Positions 1 through 7,333 of a stretch of 24,736 bases of DNA are shown in pieces. The position numbers and the translations under genes were made by a program. The notes under the pieces are model-generated. The model was not told where the DNA came from and did no database searches. It saw only the letters and a list, made by a program, of their open reading frames with translations. This DNA is from DASWOJ01 sp036398775. GTDB taxonomy: Bacteria; Pseudomonadota; Alphaproteobacteria; Acetobacterales; Acetobacteraceae. Each line of letters starts with the position of its first letter. Position 1 is the stretch's first letter. The stretch covers positions 1 to 24,736 of the forward strand of contig DASWOJ010000436.1 of the NCBI GenBank assembly GCA_036398775.1, read 5' to 3'.

Positions 1-138
1 TTCCAGTTCGGCAACCCGGCGGCGCTGGACCGGGCATTGCGTGCGTTCGCTGCGGCGGAGGGCGGTGGCGTCCCTGCCGAAAGGTTCTTGGGTGTGCTAC
101 CAGGCTTTGTGGCCCCCCCGGGGCAGGCGGGCCATTAG
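1..138 (+). CDS. 3' end of unidentified protein (partial)
   Basis: Frame 1 is open from the first base and stops at TAG (136-138), leaving the last 45 residues of a protein that begins outside the window. The tail is hydrophilic and ends in a Pro/Gly-rich stretch (VAPPGQAGH). Base composition and codon use match the genes downstream. It ends 67 bases before the glucosyltransferase start, so it could be the preceding gene of the same operon. It does not resemble the C-terminus of OpgG, the usual partner of OpgH. I do not recognise the family. Confidence 0.5.
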   Translation, partial: FQFGNPAALDRALRAFAAAEGGGVPAERFLGVLPGFVAPPGQAGH

Positions 139-205
139 GCAGCCATATTATAGGGATCAAACCTGTGCCGCTTCTTCTCCCAACAGGGTCCAGGCCGCAC
201 CGGCA

Positions 206-2086
206 ATGAAAATGCAATCCCTCCGTGCCTCCATACGCCTCGACGACGCCATGTCAGGGCTGTTGTCCGATGGCAGGCTGCACCATGCCAGCCCATCCGG
301 GCCGCGCCGGGCGGCGTTCCTGGCGCCGGTGCTGGGGTCGGTCGTGCTGGGGACCCTGCTGGCCGTCCAATTGACGGCGGACCTGGCCGATCCGCTGCGC
401 TGGCCGCTGCTGGCCCTGCTGGCGATGAACCTGCTCTATATGGCGCTGACCGGCTGGCCGGCGGTGCTCGGCTTCCTGGTGCGCCGGTCCGGCCATGCCC
501 TGCGGACGTCGGCGCAGCCCACTGGGCTGACCCGTACGGCGCTGCTGATGCCGATCCACCATGAAGACCCGCGGGCGGTGTTCGCCGCCATCGAGGCGAT
601 GCACGCCGCCGTTTCCGGCGCGGCCCTGCGCGGGGTGGACGTGTTCGTGCTGTCCGATACCCGCGATGCCGCCGTCGCGTCCCAGGAGCAGGCGTCGTTC
701 GACGCCGTTCAGGCCCGGATCAGCAAGCGTGGCGGCCCGGCGCTGCACTACCGCCGCCGCGCCACCAACGAGGGCCGCAAGGTCGGCAACCTCCTGGAGT
801 TCTGCGGGCGGTGGGGCGGGCGCTACGACTACATGATCGTGCTGGACGCCGACAGCATCATGGGCGCCGGCGCGATCGGAGCCTTGATCGGCCTAATGGA
901 CGCCAATCCCCGCGCCGGCATCATACAGACCGTGCCCTATGCCGTCGGGCGCGAAACCCTGTTCGCCCGGATGCAGCAGTTCGGCGCACGGCTATATACC
1001 CCTGCCCTGGTGGAGGGGCTGACGTTCTGGCAGGGCCGGGACGGCAACTATTGGGGCCATAACGCCATCATACGCATCGCCCCCTTCGTCCAGCACTGCG
1101 CGCTGCCGGTGCTGCCGGGGCGGGAGCCGTTCGGCGGCGAGATCCTCTGCCACGACGTGGTAGAGGCCGGGTTGATGCGCCGCGCCGGCTGGGATGTCTG
1201 GGTGCTGCCCCAGGTGATGGAAAGCTTCGAGGCGCTGCCGGCAAACCTCGTGGATTATGCCAGCCGTGAGCGGCGGTGGTGCCAAGGCAACCTGCAGCAT
1301 ACCGGCTTGCTGGGCCATCCCGGCCTGCGCCCAGTCGGGAGGTTCCACCTAGCCTACGGCGTGCTGCACTATGTCTCCGCTCCGCTAGCGGTGCTGTTCC
1401 TATTGTTGGCGACGCTGGATGCGGCCATCGGCGGCGGCTTCGTCCAGGCCGTGCTACTCGGCAGCGGCCCGGCCCACGCCGGACTGGCGGCGCTGGTGCT
1501 GTTCCTGCTGTATGCCGGTAAGCTGCTGTGCCTGGCCGAAGTGCTGGCGGATGGACAAGAGGCCCGGCGTTACGGCGGCCGCCTGCGATTGCTGACAGGT
1601 GCGGCGCTGGAGCAGGTGGGCGCACTGGTGGTCTCCGCCGTGCTGATCCTGTTCTACACGCGGTATGTCGCCAGCCTGCTACTGGGACAGACCGTCTGCT
1701 GGACGGCGCAGCCGCGCGATGACCGCGGCGTGTCCTGGGCGGAGGGCTGGCTGCGCTTCCGCGGCGTGACGCTGGCGGGGCTGGGCTGGCTGGCCGCATT
1801 GGCGGCAATGGCCCGCTCCGCGGACGGCCTGGCCCTGCTGGGCTGGTGCGCGCCGCTGCTGTTCGGCCTGCTGGCTGCGGTGCCTGCCGGCATCCTGTCC
1901 AGCCGTGTCACGCTGGGCCGCCTGGCCCGGCGCTGGGGCCTGTTCCTGACGCCGGAAGAGGCGCAGCCCGCCACGGTGCTGCGCGCCTACAACCGGGCGA
2001 TGGCCGGATCGCAGCCGGCCAGCGCCCGGATCCGCCCGGTGCTGGGGCCGCTGCAGCTCGCGCCGACCACGGCGGATGGGGACTAG
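206..2086 (+). CDS. opgH: OpgH/MdoH-like glucans biosynthesis glucosyltransferase
   Basis: A 626-residue inner-membrane GT2 family glycosyltransferase that would polymerise UDP-glucose into periplasmic (osmoregulated) beta-glucan. Two N-terminal membrane segments (about residues 37-57 and 66-92) precede a cytoplasmic catalytic domain. That domain has the GT2 signature: Asp in SDTRD (about 151), the LDADS motif (about 213-217), Asp in CHDVVEAG (about 317) and RERRW (354-358, the QxxRW equivalent), followed by CQGNLQH, which is typical of MdoH. About five membrane segments follow. The reading frame is open from position 41, but similarity starts at the ATG at 206; the leader before it overlaps the upstream gene and is not conserved-looking. 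The SD is weak. The protein is shorter than the E. coli homologue (over 800 residues), mainly at the N-terminus. No opgG lies next to it; the partners here are DUF4864, beta-helix and GH42-like genes. Confidence 0.92.
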   Translation: MKMQSLRASIRLDDAMSGLLSDGRLHHASPSGPRRAAFLAPVLGSVVLGTLLAVQLTADLADPLRWPLLALLAMNLLYMALTGWPAVLGFLVRRSGHALRTSAQPTGLTRTALLMPIHHEDPRAVFAAIEAMHAAVSGAALRGVDVFVLSDTRDAAVASQEQASFDAVQARISKRGGPALHYRRRATNEGRKVGNLLEFCGRWGGRYDYMIVLDADSIMGAGAIGALIGLMDANPRAGIIQTVPYAVGRETLFARMQQFGARLYTPALVEGLTFWQGRDGNYWGHNAIIRIAPFVQHCALPVLPGREPFGGEILCHDVVEAGLMRRAGWDVWVLPQVMESFEALPANLVDYASRERRWCQGNLQHTGLLGHPGLRPVGRFHLAYGVLHYVSAPLAVLFLLLATLDAAIGGGFVQAVLLGSGPAHAGLAALVLFLLYAGKLLCLAEVLADGQEARRYGGRLRLLTGAALEQVGALVVSAVLILFYTRYVASLLLGQTVCWTAQPRDDRGVSWAEGWLRFRGVTLAGLGWLAALAAMARSADGLALLGWCAPLLFGLLAAVPAGILSSRVTLGRLARRWGLFLTPEEAQPATVLRAYNRAMAGSQPASARIRPVLGPLQLAPTTADGD

Positions 2087-2088
2087 CG

Positions 2089-2514
2089 ATGCCGATGCCG
2101 CGCCGCCTGCTGCTTGCCGCCATGCTGACCGCAGCCGCCGGGGGCGTGCGGGCGGAGGGGCCGTCCGCGTCGGACGGGGCGGCGATCCGCGGCGTGATCG
2201 GCCGGCAGATCGAGGCGTTCGGGCGTGACGATGCGCCCGGCGCCTTCGCCTTCGCGTCGCCCGGCATCCAGGGGATGTTCGGCACGCCTGAGCGGTTCCT
2301 CGACATGGTGCGGCGAACCTACCCTGCCGTCTATCGCCCGCGCAGCGTCGAGTATGGCGAGCTGTCCCAAGAGAACGGCCGAATCGTCCAGCACGTGGAG
2401 CTGACCGGGCACGACGGGCAGCCGCAGCTTGCGCTATACGAGATGGAGCGCGTCGGCGACGCCTGGCGCATTGCGGGCTGCACCCTGGTGCGAAGCCTGC
2501 GCGTCGGGACCTGA
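2089..2514 (+). CDS. Secreted DUF4864 domain protein
   Basis: A 141-residue protein with a clear signal peptide (MPMPRRLLL then an Ala-rich core, cleavage near residue 22 after VRA). The mature part matches the DUF4864 pattern as I know it: an Ile-x-x-Val-Ile-x-x-Gln helix, FAFASPGIQGMFG, FLDMVRRTYPAVYRPRSVEYG and a terminal ALYEMERVGDAWRIAGC. Fold and size suggest an NTF2-like alpha+beta domain in the periplasm, but no activity is known to me. The ATG lies two bases after the glucosyltransferase stop, so translation is probably coupled. An in-frame ATG at 2095 is an alternative start. The position suggests a role with the glucan product, which is inference only. Confidence 0.85.
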   Translation: MPMPRRLLLAAMLTAAAGGVRAEGPSASDGAAIRGVIGRQIEAFGRDDAPGAFAFASPGIQGMFGTPERFLDMVRRTYPAVYRPRSVEYGELSQENGRIVQHVELTGHDGQPQLALYEMERVGDAWRIAGCTLVRSLRVGT

Positions 2515-2520
2515 CGCCTC

Positions 2521-2527
2521 TAAGGAG
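2521..2527 (+). promoter_or_regulatory. Strong Shine-Dalgarno (TAAGGAG) before beta-helix protein 1
   Basis: TAAGGAG is followed by 8 bases and then ATG at 2536. It is the strongest ribosome site in the glycan operon and fixes the start of the first beta-helix gene. Confidence 0.7.
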
Positions 2528-2535
2528 TTACCGCC

Positions 2536-3465
2536 ATGATCCGTTTTGCCTTCGCCCCCATCCTGGCAGCCTTGCTGCTCGGCCCCGGCCTTGCCCACGC
2601 CCGCACCCTGGAAGTCGGAGAAGGCCGCGAGTTCAAGCTGCCGTCCGACGCCGTGAAGGCCGCCCGCGCCGGGGACACCGTGCAACTGCAGCCCGGCGAG
2701 TACTTCGACTGCGCCACCGTGCCCCAGGCCAAGCTGACCATCGAGGGCGTGGGCGACGCGTCCAAGGTGCTCATCACCGACAAGACCTGCGGCGGCAAGG
2801 CGCTGCTGATCACGACCGGCGCAGACATCACCGTGCGCAACCTGACGCTGACCCGCGCCCGCGTGCCGGACGGCAACGGCGCCGGCATACGCAGCGAGGG
2901 CGCCACCCTGCTGGTGGACGGCGTGCGCTTCATCAACAACGAGAACGGCATCCTTTCCGGGACCGAGGGCGCGACGATCATCGTCCGCAACAGCTACTTC
3001 GAGCGCAACGGCACCTGCCAAAGGTCTTGCGCCCATGGCATCTACATCGGCCATGCCAAGCTGCTGCGGGTGGAGAACAGCAAGTTCTTCGATACCCGCC
3101 AAGGCCATCACATCAAGTCCCGCGCCGAACGGACCGAGGTGGTGGGCTGCACCCTCGATGATGGGGAGGACGGCACTGCCAGCTACATGATCGAGGCGCC
3201 CAACGGCGGATCGCTGATCGTGCGGGACAGCACGCTGACCAAAGGGCCGCAGTCCGAAAACCACACCGGCGCCATCGTGATCGGGACGGAGGGCGTGACC
3301 CAGCCGACGCGTGAGATCACCATCACCAACAACACCTTCCGCAATGCCGGCGACTATCCGACGTCGTTCGTGTGGAACCTGACGGCGACGGACGCCATGC
3401 TGACCGGCAACCGCATCAGCGGCCAGGCGAAGCCGCTGACAGGCGATGGTAAGGCCACGCGGTAA
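2536..3465 (+). CDS. Secreted right-handed parallel beta-helix protein 1
   Basis: A 309-residue periplasmic or secreted protein. The signal peptide spans residues 1-22 (cleavage after AHA). Residues about 70-295 form repeating beta-helix coils with regular ITVRNLTL, TLLVDGVRF, TIIVRNSYF, LLRVENSKF and ITITNNTF rungs, as in polysaccharide lyases and epimerases. Two Cys (59 and 85) and the CQRSC segment (161-165) could form disulphides. Polar clusters HGIYIGH (167-173) and GHHIKSR (190-196) lie on successive rungs and are the best candidates for a carbohydrate-binding or catalytic face. Its paralogue follows directly. The likely role is binding, cleaving or modifying the polysaccharide made by the upstream glucosyltransferase; the exact reaction cannot be read from the sequence. 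Confidence 0.85.
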   Translation: MIRFAFAPILAALLLGPGLAHARTLEVGEGREFKLPSDAVKAARAGDTVQLQPGEYFDCATVPQAKLTIEGVGDASKVLITDKTCGGKALLITTGADITVRNLTLTRARVPDGNGAGIRSEGATLLVDGVRFINNENGILSGTEGATIIVRNSYFERNGTCQRSCAHGIYIGHAKLLRVENSKFFDTRQGHHIKSRAERTEVVGCTLDDGEDGTASYMIEAPNGGSLIVRDSTLTKGPQSENHTGAIVIGTEGVTQPTREITITNNTFRNAGDYPTSFVWNLTATDAMLTGNRISGQAKPLTGDGKATR

Positions 3466-4567
3466 TATGCTGCCCTTCTCCCTCTCCGCTCGGGAGAGGG
3501 CCGGGGTGAGGGGGCGGGCTGGCGCCCCCCTTTCCGAGTTCAGGGTACGCGCCGTCGGCACGATCCGTCTCCGCTCCGCAGCCAAGACCCCCTCACCCCG
3601 ACCCTCTCCCGGAGGGAGAGGGAGCAGCATTGCGCTTTTGGCCCTGCTTTTGGCCTCCCCCGCCGCCGGCAAGGACCTGCTCGTCGGTCCCGGGCAGCCT
3701 TATGACCGCCCATCGGCCGCCATACGCGCTGCCCAACCCGGCGACCAAGTGCTGATCGAGCCGGGCGAGTATTACGACTGCGCCAGTTGGACCACGCCGG
3801 GCCTCACGGTCGCCGGACGCGGGCCGGGCGCGGTGATGACGGACCGGACGTGCCAGGACAAGGCGATCCTGGTGATCGGCGGGGAGCACACGACCCTGCG
3901 CAACCTGACCCTGGCCCGCGCCCGCGTGCCGGACGGCAACGGCGCCGGGGTGCGGCTGGAGGCGCCGGGGCTGATCCTGGACCGCGTCACCTTCCGCAAC
4001 GACCAAGTCGGCCTGCTGTCCGGCCCGGCAGGCGGCGCAATCCTGGTAACGGAGTGCCGGTTTGAGGGTGGGGGCGTCGGCGGGGACCATCCCCTGGCCG
4101 CGCTCCTGGTCGGCGCATCGGACCAGCTCCTGGTCCGCGGGTCGGTGTTCGCGGATTTGAAGGGCGGCGCAGTCTCCTCCGGCGCGGCGGACACGACGCT
4201 GGTCAGCAACGGCTTCTCCGGTATCGGCATCCTGCCGGCGGTGTCGGCCGAGGGGCGGCTGACGCTGGTGGGCAACAGGTTCGAGATCGGCGCCGCGGCC
4301 ACGGGTCAGCCGGGCGCCGTGCTCGCCAACGGCCCGGCCGGCCCGACCCTGCGCGGCAACCGCCTGCTGGCGGCGCGTCCCATGGCCCTGCTGCTGGACT
4401 GGTCCGGCGGCAGCCCGGTGCTGGACGGCAACCAGGTCGGCCCGGCAGATACCGAGGTTTCCACGTCCGGCTCCTGGCGCCACAAGGCATCCGGCGCAGC
4501 GCATCAGATGAAGGATGGCCTGCGCGGCCTGGCCGGCCGGGCCAAGCGCCTGGTGCTGGGCCAATGA
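3446..4567 (+). CDS. Secreted beta-helix protein 2, diverged paralogue with repeat-derived N-terminus
   Basis: A beta-helix protein homologous along its length to the gene upstream: shared PGEYYDCA, DRTCQDKAIL, LRNLTLARARVPDGNGAG and rung spacing. A hydrophobic signal core (SIALLALLLASPAAG) lies at about residues 61-75 of the longest frame. Everything before it is encoded by an inverted-repeat element (about 3467-3628), so the native start appears lost. Possible starts are ATG 3446 (overlaps the previous gene by 20 bases), ATG 3467 (one base after its stop) or TTG 3638 inside the signal core. The polar HGIY and GHHIKS clusters of the paralogue are replaced by neutral residues (PLAALL, GGAVSS), which suggests a non-catalytic or structural role. 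A roughly 35-residue basic tail (MKDGLRGLAGRAKRLVLGQ) is extra. Whether the signal peptide still works is uncertain. Confidence 0.75.
   Translation: MVRPRGNMLPFSLSARERAGVRGRAGAPLSEFRVRAVGTIRLRSAAKTPSPRPSPGGRGSSIALLALLLASPAAGKDLLVGPGQPYDRPSAAIRAAQPGDQVLIEPGEYYDCASWTTPGLTVAGRGPGAVMTDRTCQDKAILVIGGEHTTLRNLTLARARVPDGNGAGVRLEAPGLILDRVTFRNDQVGLLSGPAGGAILVTECRFEGGGVGGDHPLAALLVGASDQLLVRGSVFADLKGGAVSSGAADTTLVSNGFSGIGILPAVSAEGRLTLVGNRFEIGAAATGQPGAVLANGPAGPTLRGNRLLAARPMALLLDWSGGSPVLDGNQVGPADTEVSTSGSWRHKASGAAHQMKDGLRGLAGRAKRLVLGQ
3467..3628 (+). repeat. Paired-hairpin inverted-repeat element, copy A
   Basis: The left arm (3480-3512) is a hairpin CCCTCTCC-GCTC-GGGAGAGGG followed by CCGGGGTGAGGG. The right arm (3589-3622) is its reverse complement, CCCTCACCCCGA plus CCCTCTCCCGGAGGGAGAGGG. 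The outermost bases (ATGCTGC and GCAGCAT) are also inverted. The inner end (3571-3588) is identical, in reverse orientation, to 9808-9825 of copy C. The element replaces the 5' end of beta-helix gene 2 and remains open in that frame. Confidence 0.85.
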
Positions 4568-6654
4568 AGGCGCTGCTGCTGCTGGCCGTAGCCTTGGCGG
4601 CGTCCCCGGCCGCCGCGGCGGACCCGCACTGGGACGACTATCAGCTCATCATGTGGCAGCGCCATCCAGCGGCGGCGCTGCCGGGCCTGCAGCGCCTCGG
4701 TTTCACCGGCCTCAAGCTGACTGCCACCAGCGGACGGATTGACCCGCAGGCGCTGCAGGAAACCCAGGCATCCAGGCTGCCTTACTACCTGGAGAACGTC
4801 GCCACCGACCTGTACGCCTCCTACCATCGTTCCGTCCCGGACCTGCCGGTGACCTGGCGCTTCGACCGTGACCGTGCCCGGCGGCAGGCGGACCCGGCGG
4901 ATGCCAGCGTGTTCGTGCGGGAACCGGGCCTGTCCGATCCGCAGGCGGTCGCCGCCGTGCAGGCGCGTCTGGAAACCTTGGCGCGGGACAGGGCCGCCGA
5001 CCATCCGCTGTTCTATAACCTGGGAGACGAGTCCGGGATCGCCGACCTGGCCGCACCCTGGGACTATGATCTCGCCCCGTCCTCCCTCGCCGCCTTCCGG
5101 GCGTGGCTGCGCCGCGGTTACAGCACGCTCGACGCCCTGAACGCGCAGTGGGGGACGGCCTACACGGAGTGGGACGTGGTGCAGCCGGAGCTGACGGACG
5201 CCGCCATGCGCCGGACGGATGGTAATTTCTCGGCCTGGTCTGACTTCAAGGCGTTCATGGACGTGGCCTTTGCCGATGCGGTGCGCGCCGGGACGGATGC
5301 TGTCCACCGGGGCGACCCCGCCGGGCTGGCGGCACTGGAAGGCGCGCAGGTGCCGGGCTGGGGCGGCTACGACTACGGACACCTGGCCCCTGCCGTGGAC
5401 GTGATGGAAATCTACGACACTGGCAATGCCCTGGAACTGGCGCACGCCTTCAACCCGGCACTGATCCCGCTCGGCACGGCGTTCTCGACCGGGCCGCGCG
5501 AGGTTTACCGGGTCTGGCGCGAGCTGCTGCGCGGCAGCCGCGGCATGGTGATCTGGGACGAGGCCGGGGATGTCGTGACGCCGGACGGCGCCCCCGGGCC
5601 GCGCGGACGGTTCCTGCAAGGGCTGGCAGGCGCGCTGCGCGGCGTGGCGCCGGCGCTGCTGATGGCGACGCCGCGGCCGTCGCCGGTCGCGGTGCTGTAT
5701 TCCCAGGAAAGCTTCCGTATGCGCTGGCTGCTGGACCAGCAGCCGAAAGGGTCCGCCTGGTCCAACCGGGATTCGGAGCGGGAGAACGACGACAATCCCT
5801 GGCGCGCAGCCCGGCGGCAAGCGGCGGCGAACCTGACCGGGCTGGGCCTGCAGCCGCACTGGCTGACCGCGGAAACGCTGGCGGGCGGAGGATTGCGCGA
5901 CGCCGGGCTGCGCGTGCTGATGCTGCCCCATGCGATCGCGCTGGGAAACGCGGAGCTTGCGGAAATCCGCGCCTTTGCCGCCCGCGGCGGCACGGTCCTG
6001 GCGGACACCGAGCCTGGCGTGTTCGACGGCCACGGCAGGCGCCGGGCCGGGCTGCCATTGGCCGGGGTGGCCAGCATGCCGCAGGCGGTGCGCCCGGACG
6101 GGGACGGCGCCGGTCCGGCAGGGCTGCTGCAGATCCTGCAGGGAGCGGGCGTGACGCCGCCATTCGCGGTGCTTGGCCCCGATGGCGCCCCGGCGGACGG
6201 AGTGGATGTGCGGGTCTGGGACAATGGCGGGGTGACAATCCTGGCGCTGCACGCGGCCCGTCCCTGGGGAGCGCCGCCCCGCATCACGCTGCGGCTGCCG
6301 GCGCCGGCCCTGGTGCGCGACATGCGGCGCGGCGGGAACACGGTGCGCGCAAGCACCCTTGACGTGACGCTGGATGGGATCGAGCCAGCCGTGTTCGTGC
6401 TGTCCCAGGCGCCGCTGCCCGGCCCGGCGCTGGTCCGGGATGGCGCCAACGTCCGCGCCGCCCTGGACGGCCCATCCCCCGCGGCGGTGCATGCGATGCG
6501 GCTGGAGTGGCTGGACGCCGGCGGCGGTGTCCTGCAATCCACGGTGCTGCGGGTCGGCCTGGAAGGGGCCGCGACCGCTGCGCTGCCCGGCGCCGCATCG
6601 GTGCGGGCGGTTGATCCCCTATCCGGCGGGACCGCGACCTTGCCGTTGCCTTGA
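4564..6654 (+). CDS. Secreted GH42-like (beta-galactosidase-type) glycoside hydrolase
   Basis: A 696-residue protein with a signal peptide (residues 1-19, cleavage after AAA). Residues about 25-360 look like a clan GH-A TIM barrel: WDDYQLIMWQ at the first strand, then YNLGDESGI (151-159), whose Asp-Glu sits where GH42 enzymes carry the acid/base Glu. Candidate nucleophiles are Glu 259 (ALEGAQVPGWGG) or Glu 333 (VIWDEAGD). Residues about 370-540 resemble the beta-galactosidase trimerisation (glutaminase-like) domain (VAVLYSQESFRMRWLL, LRVLMLPHAIALGNAELAEIRAFAARGGTVLADTEPG). A beta-sandwich-like tail completes it. ATG overlaps the preceding stop as ATGA, implying coupling to beta-helix protein 2. 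Substrate is unknown; context suggests the glucan made by the operon. The catalytic pair needs structural confirmation. Confidence 0.8.
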   Translation: MKALLLLAVALAASPAAAADPHWDDYQLIMWQRHPAAALPGLQRLGFTGLKLTATSGRIDPQALQETQASRLPYYLENVATDLYASYHRSVPDLPVTWRFDRDRARRQADPADASVFVREPGLSDPQAVAAVQARLETLARDRAADHPLFYNLGDESGIADLAAPWDYDLAPSSLAAFRAWLRRGYSTLDALNAQWGTAYTEWDVVQPELTDAAMRRTDGNFSAWSDFKAFMDVAFADAVRAGTDAVHRGDPAGLAALEGAQVPGWGGYDYGHLAPAVDVMEIYDTGNALELAHAFNPALIPLGTAFSTGPREVYRVWRELLRGSRGMVIWDEAGDVVTPDGAPGPRGRFLQGLAGALRGVAPALLMATPRPSPVAVLYSQESFRMRWLLDQQPKGSAWSNRDSERENDDNPWRAARRQAAANLTGLGLQPHWLTAETLAGGGLRDAGLRVLMLPHAIALGNAELAEIRAFAARGGTVLADTEPGVFDGHGRRRAGLPLAGVASMPQAVRPDGDGAGPAGLLQILQGAGVTPPFAVLGPDGAPADGVDVRVWDNGGVTILALHAARPWGAPPRITLRLPAPALVRDMRRGGNTVRASTLDVTLDGIEPAVFVLSQAPLPGPALVRDGANVRAALDGPSPAAVHAMRLEWLDAGGGVLQSTVLRVGLEGAATAALPGAASVRAVDPLSGGTATLPLP

Positions 6655-6835
6655 GGCAGACCGCGGGCCGGGGCCGGCCGCGGCGCCCCTGGATCCCAAA
6701 GTGCAACCATCTGCCTGCAAACGAAAAACGGGGAAGGGCCTGCGTCCAACCTTGCACGCGGCCTGCTCCAGCGTCGTGCAACCCGGACCGGCCCTGCCGG
6801 GTTATGGCCGCTGCACATAGCACATAGGGGATCGC
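6655..6835. other. Intergenic gap with GC-rich hairpin after the glycan operon
   Basis: A GC-rich imperfect inverted repeat (about 6660-6683, CCGCGGGCCGG against CCGGCCGCGG) follows the hydrolase stop. It lacks a T-run, so termination is possible but weakly supported. A short direct repeat CACATAG-CACATAG (6815-6828) lies just ahead of the next gene and runs into its AGGGG ribosome site. No promoter could be assigned. Confidence 0.35.
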
Positions 6836-7333
6836 ATGAGCGACAAGACCCACTCCGAGGCCACCAAGAAGATGTGGTCCATGATGAAGGACATCGGCTT
6901 CGCCATGATGACGACCGAGGACGGGGATAGCCTCCGTGCCCGGCCGATGGTCGCGGCGCAGAAGGAGTTCGACGGCAGCCTGTGGTTCTATACCCGCGCC
7001 AGCAGCCATAAGGTGGACGAGGTGCAGGGCGACCAGCGCGTGGGCGTCACATACGCCAATCCGTCCAAGCAGGACTACGTCAGCCTGTCCGGCAAGGCAC
7101 GCCTGGTGCGCGACAAGGCTGCGATCACCGAACACTGGCAGGAGGCCATGCGGACCTGGTTCCCGAAGGGGATCGACGATCCGGACATTGCCCTGCTGCG
7201 CGTGGACATAACAGCAGCCGAATACTGGGACGCCCCCAACAGCACAATGGTTCACGCTTACGGCTACGTGAAGGCCGTAGTGACCGGCGAGCCGCCGCAT
7301 CCCGGCGGGAACGAGAAGCTGAGCTTTGCCTGA
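6836..7333 (+). CDS. Pyridoxamine 5'-phosphate oxidase-fold general stress protein
   Basis: A 165-residue cytosolic protein of the split-barrel flavin/PPOX-like family (general stress protein 26 type). Visible family features are an N-terminal helix (KKMWSMMKDIGFAMMTT), the strand LRARPMVAAQKEFDGSLWFYTRASSHKVDEV, VGVTYANPSKQDYVSLSGKARLVRDK and WFPKGIDDPDIALLRVDITAAEYWDAP, the latter diagnostic for this subgroup. Relatives bind FMN/FAD or F420-like cofactors and are linked to oxidative or general stress, but the substrate is rarely known. AGGGG (6826-6830) lies 5 bases before the ATG. The stop overlaps the TTG start of the DNA glycosylase gene, so the two are probably co-transcribed. Confidence 0.88.
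   Translation: MSDKTHSEATKKMWSMMKDIGFAMMTTEDGDSLRARPMVAAQKEFDGSLWFYTRASSHKVDEVQGDQRVGVTYANPSKQDYVSLSGKARLVRDKAAITEHWQEAMRTWFPKGIDDPDIALLRVDITAAEYWDAPNSTMVHAYGYVKAVVTGEPPHPGGNEKLSFA

Noticed and set aside
41..205. Upstream extension of the glucosyltransferase frame to 41
   Set aside because: It overlaps the frame-1 tail of the preceding gene (1-138) and shows no OpgH similarity; ATG 206 is the first start giving family-like sequence.
2434..3672. 412-residue - strand frame across beta-helix gene 1
   Set aside because: It reads through repeat A and opposite a clear secreted protein; composition typical of GC-rich antisense frames.
4504..6537. 677-residue open frame on the - strand opposite the GH42-like gene
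   Set aside because: It is an antisense shadow caused by high third-position GC; Arg/Gln/His-rich composition, no motif, while the + frame has a signal peptide and domain structure.
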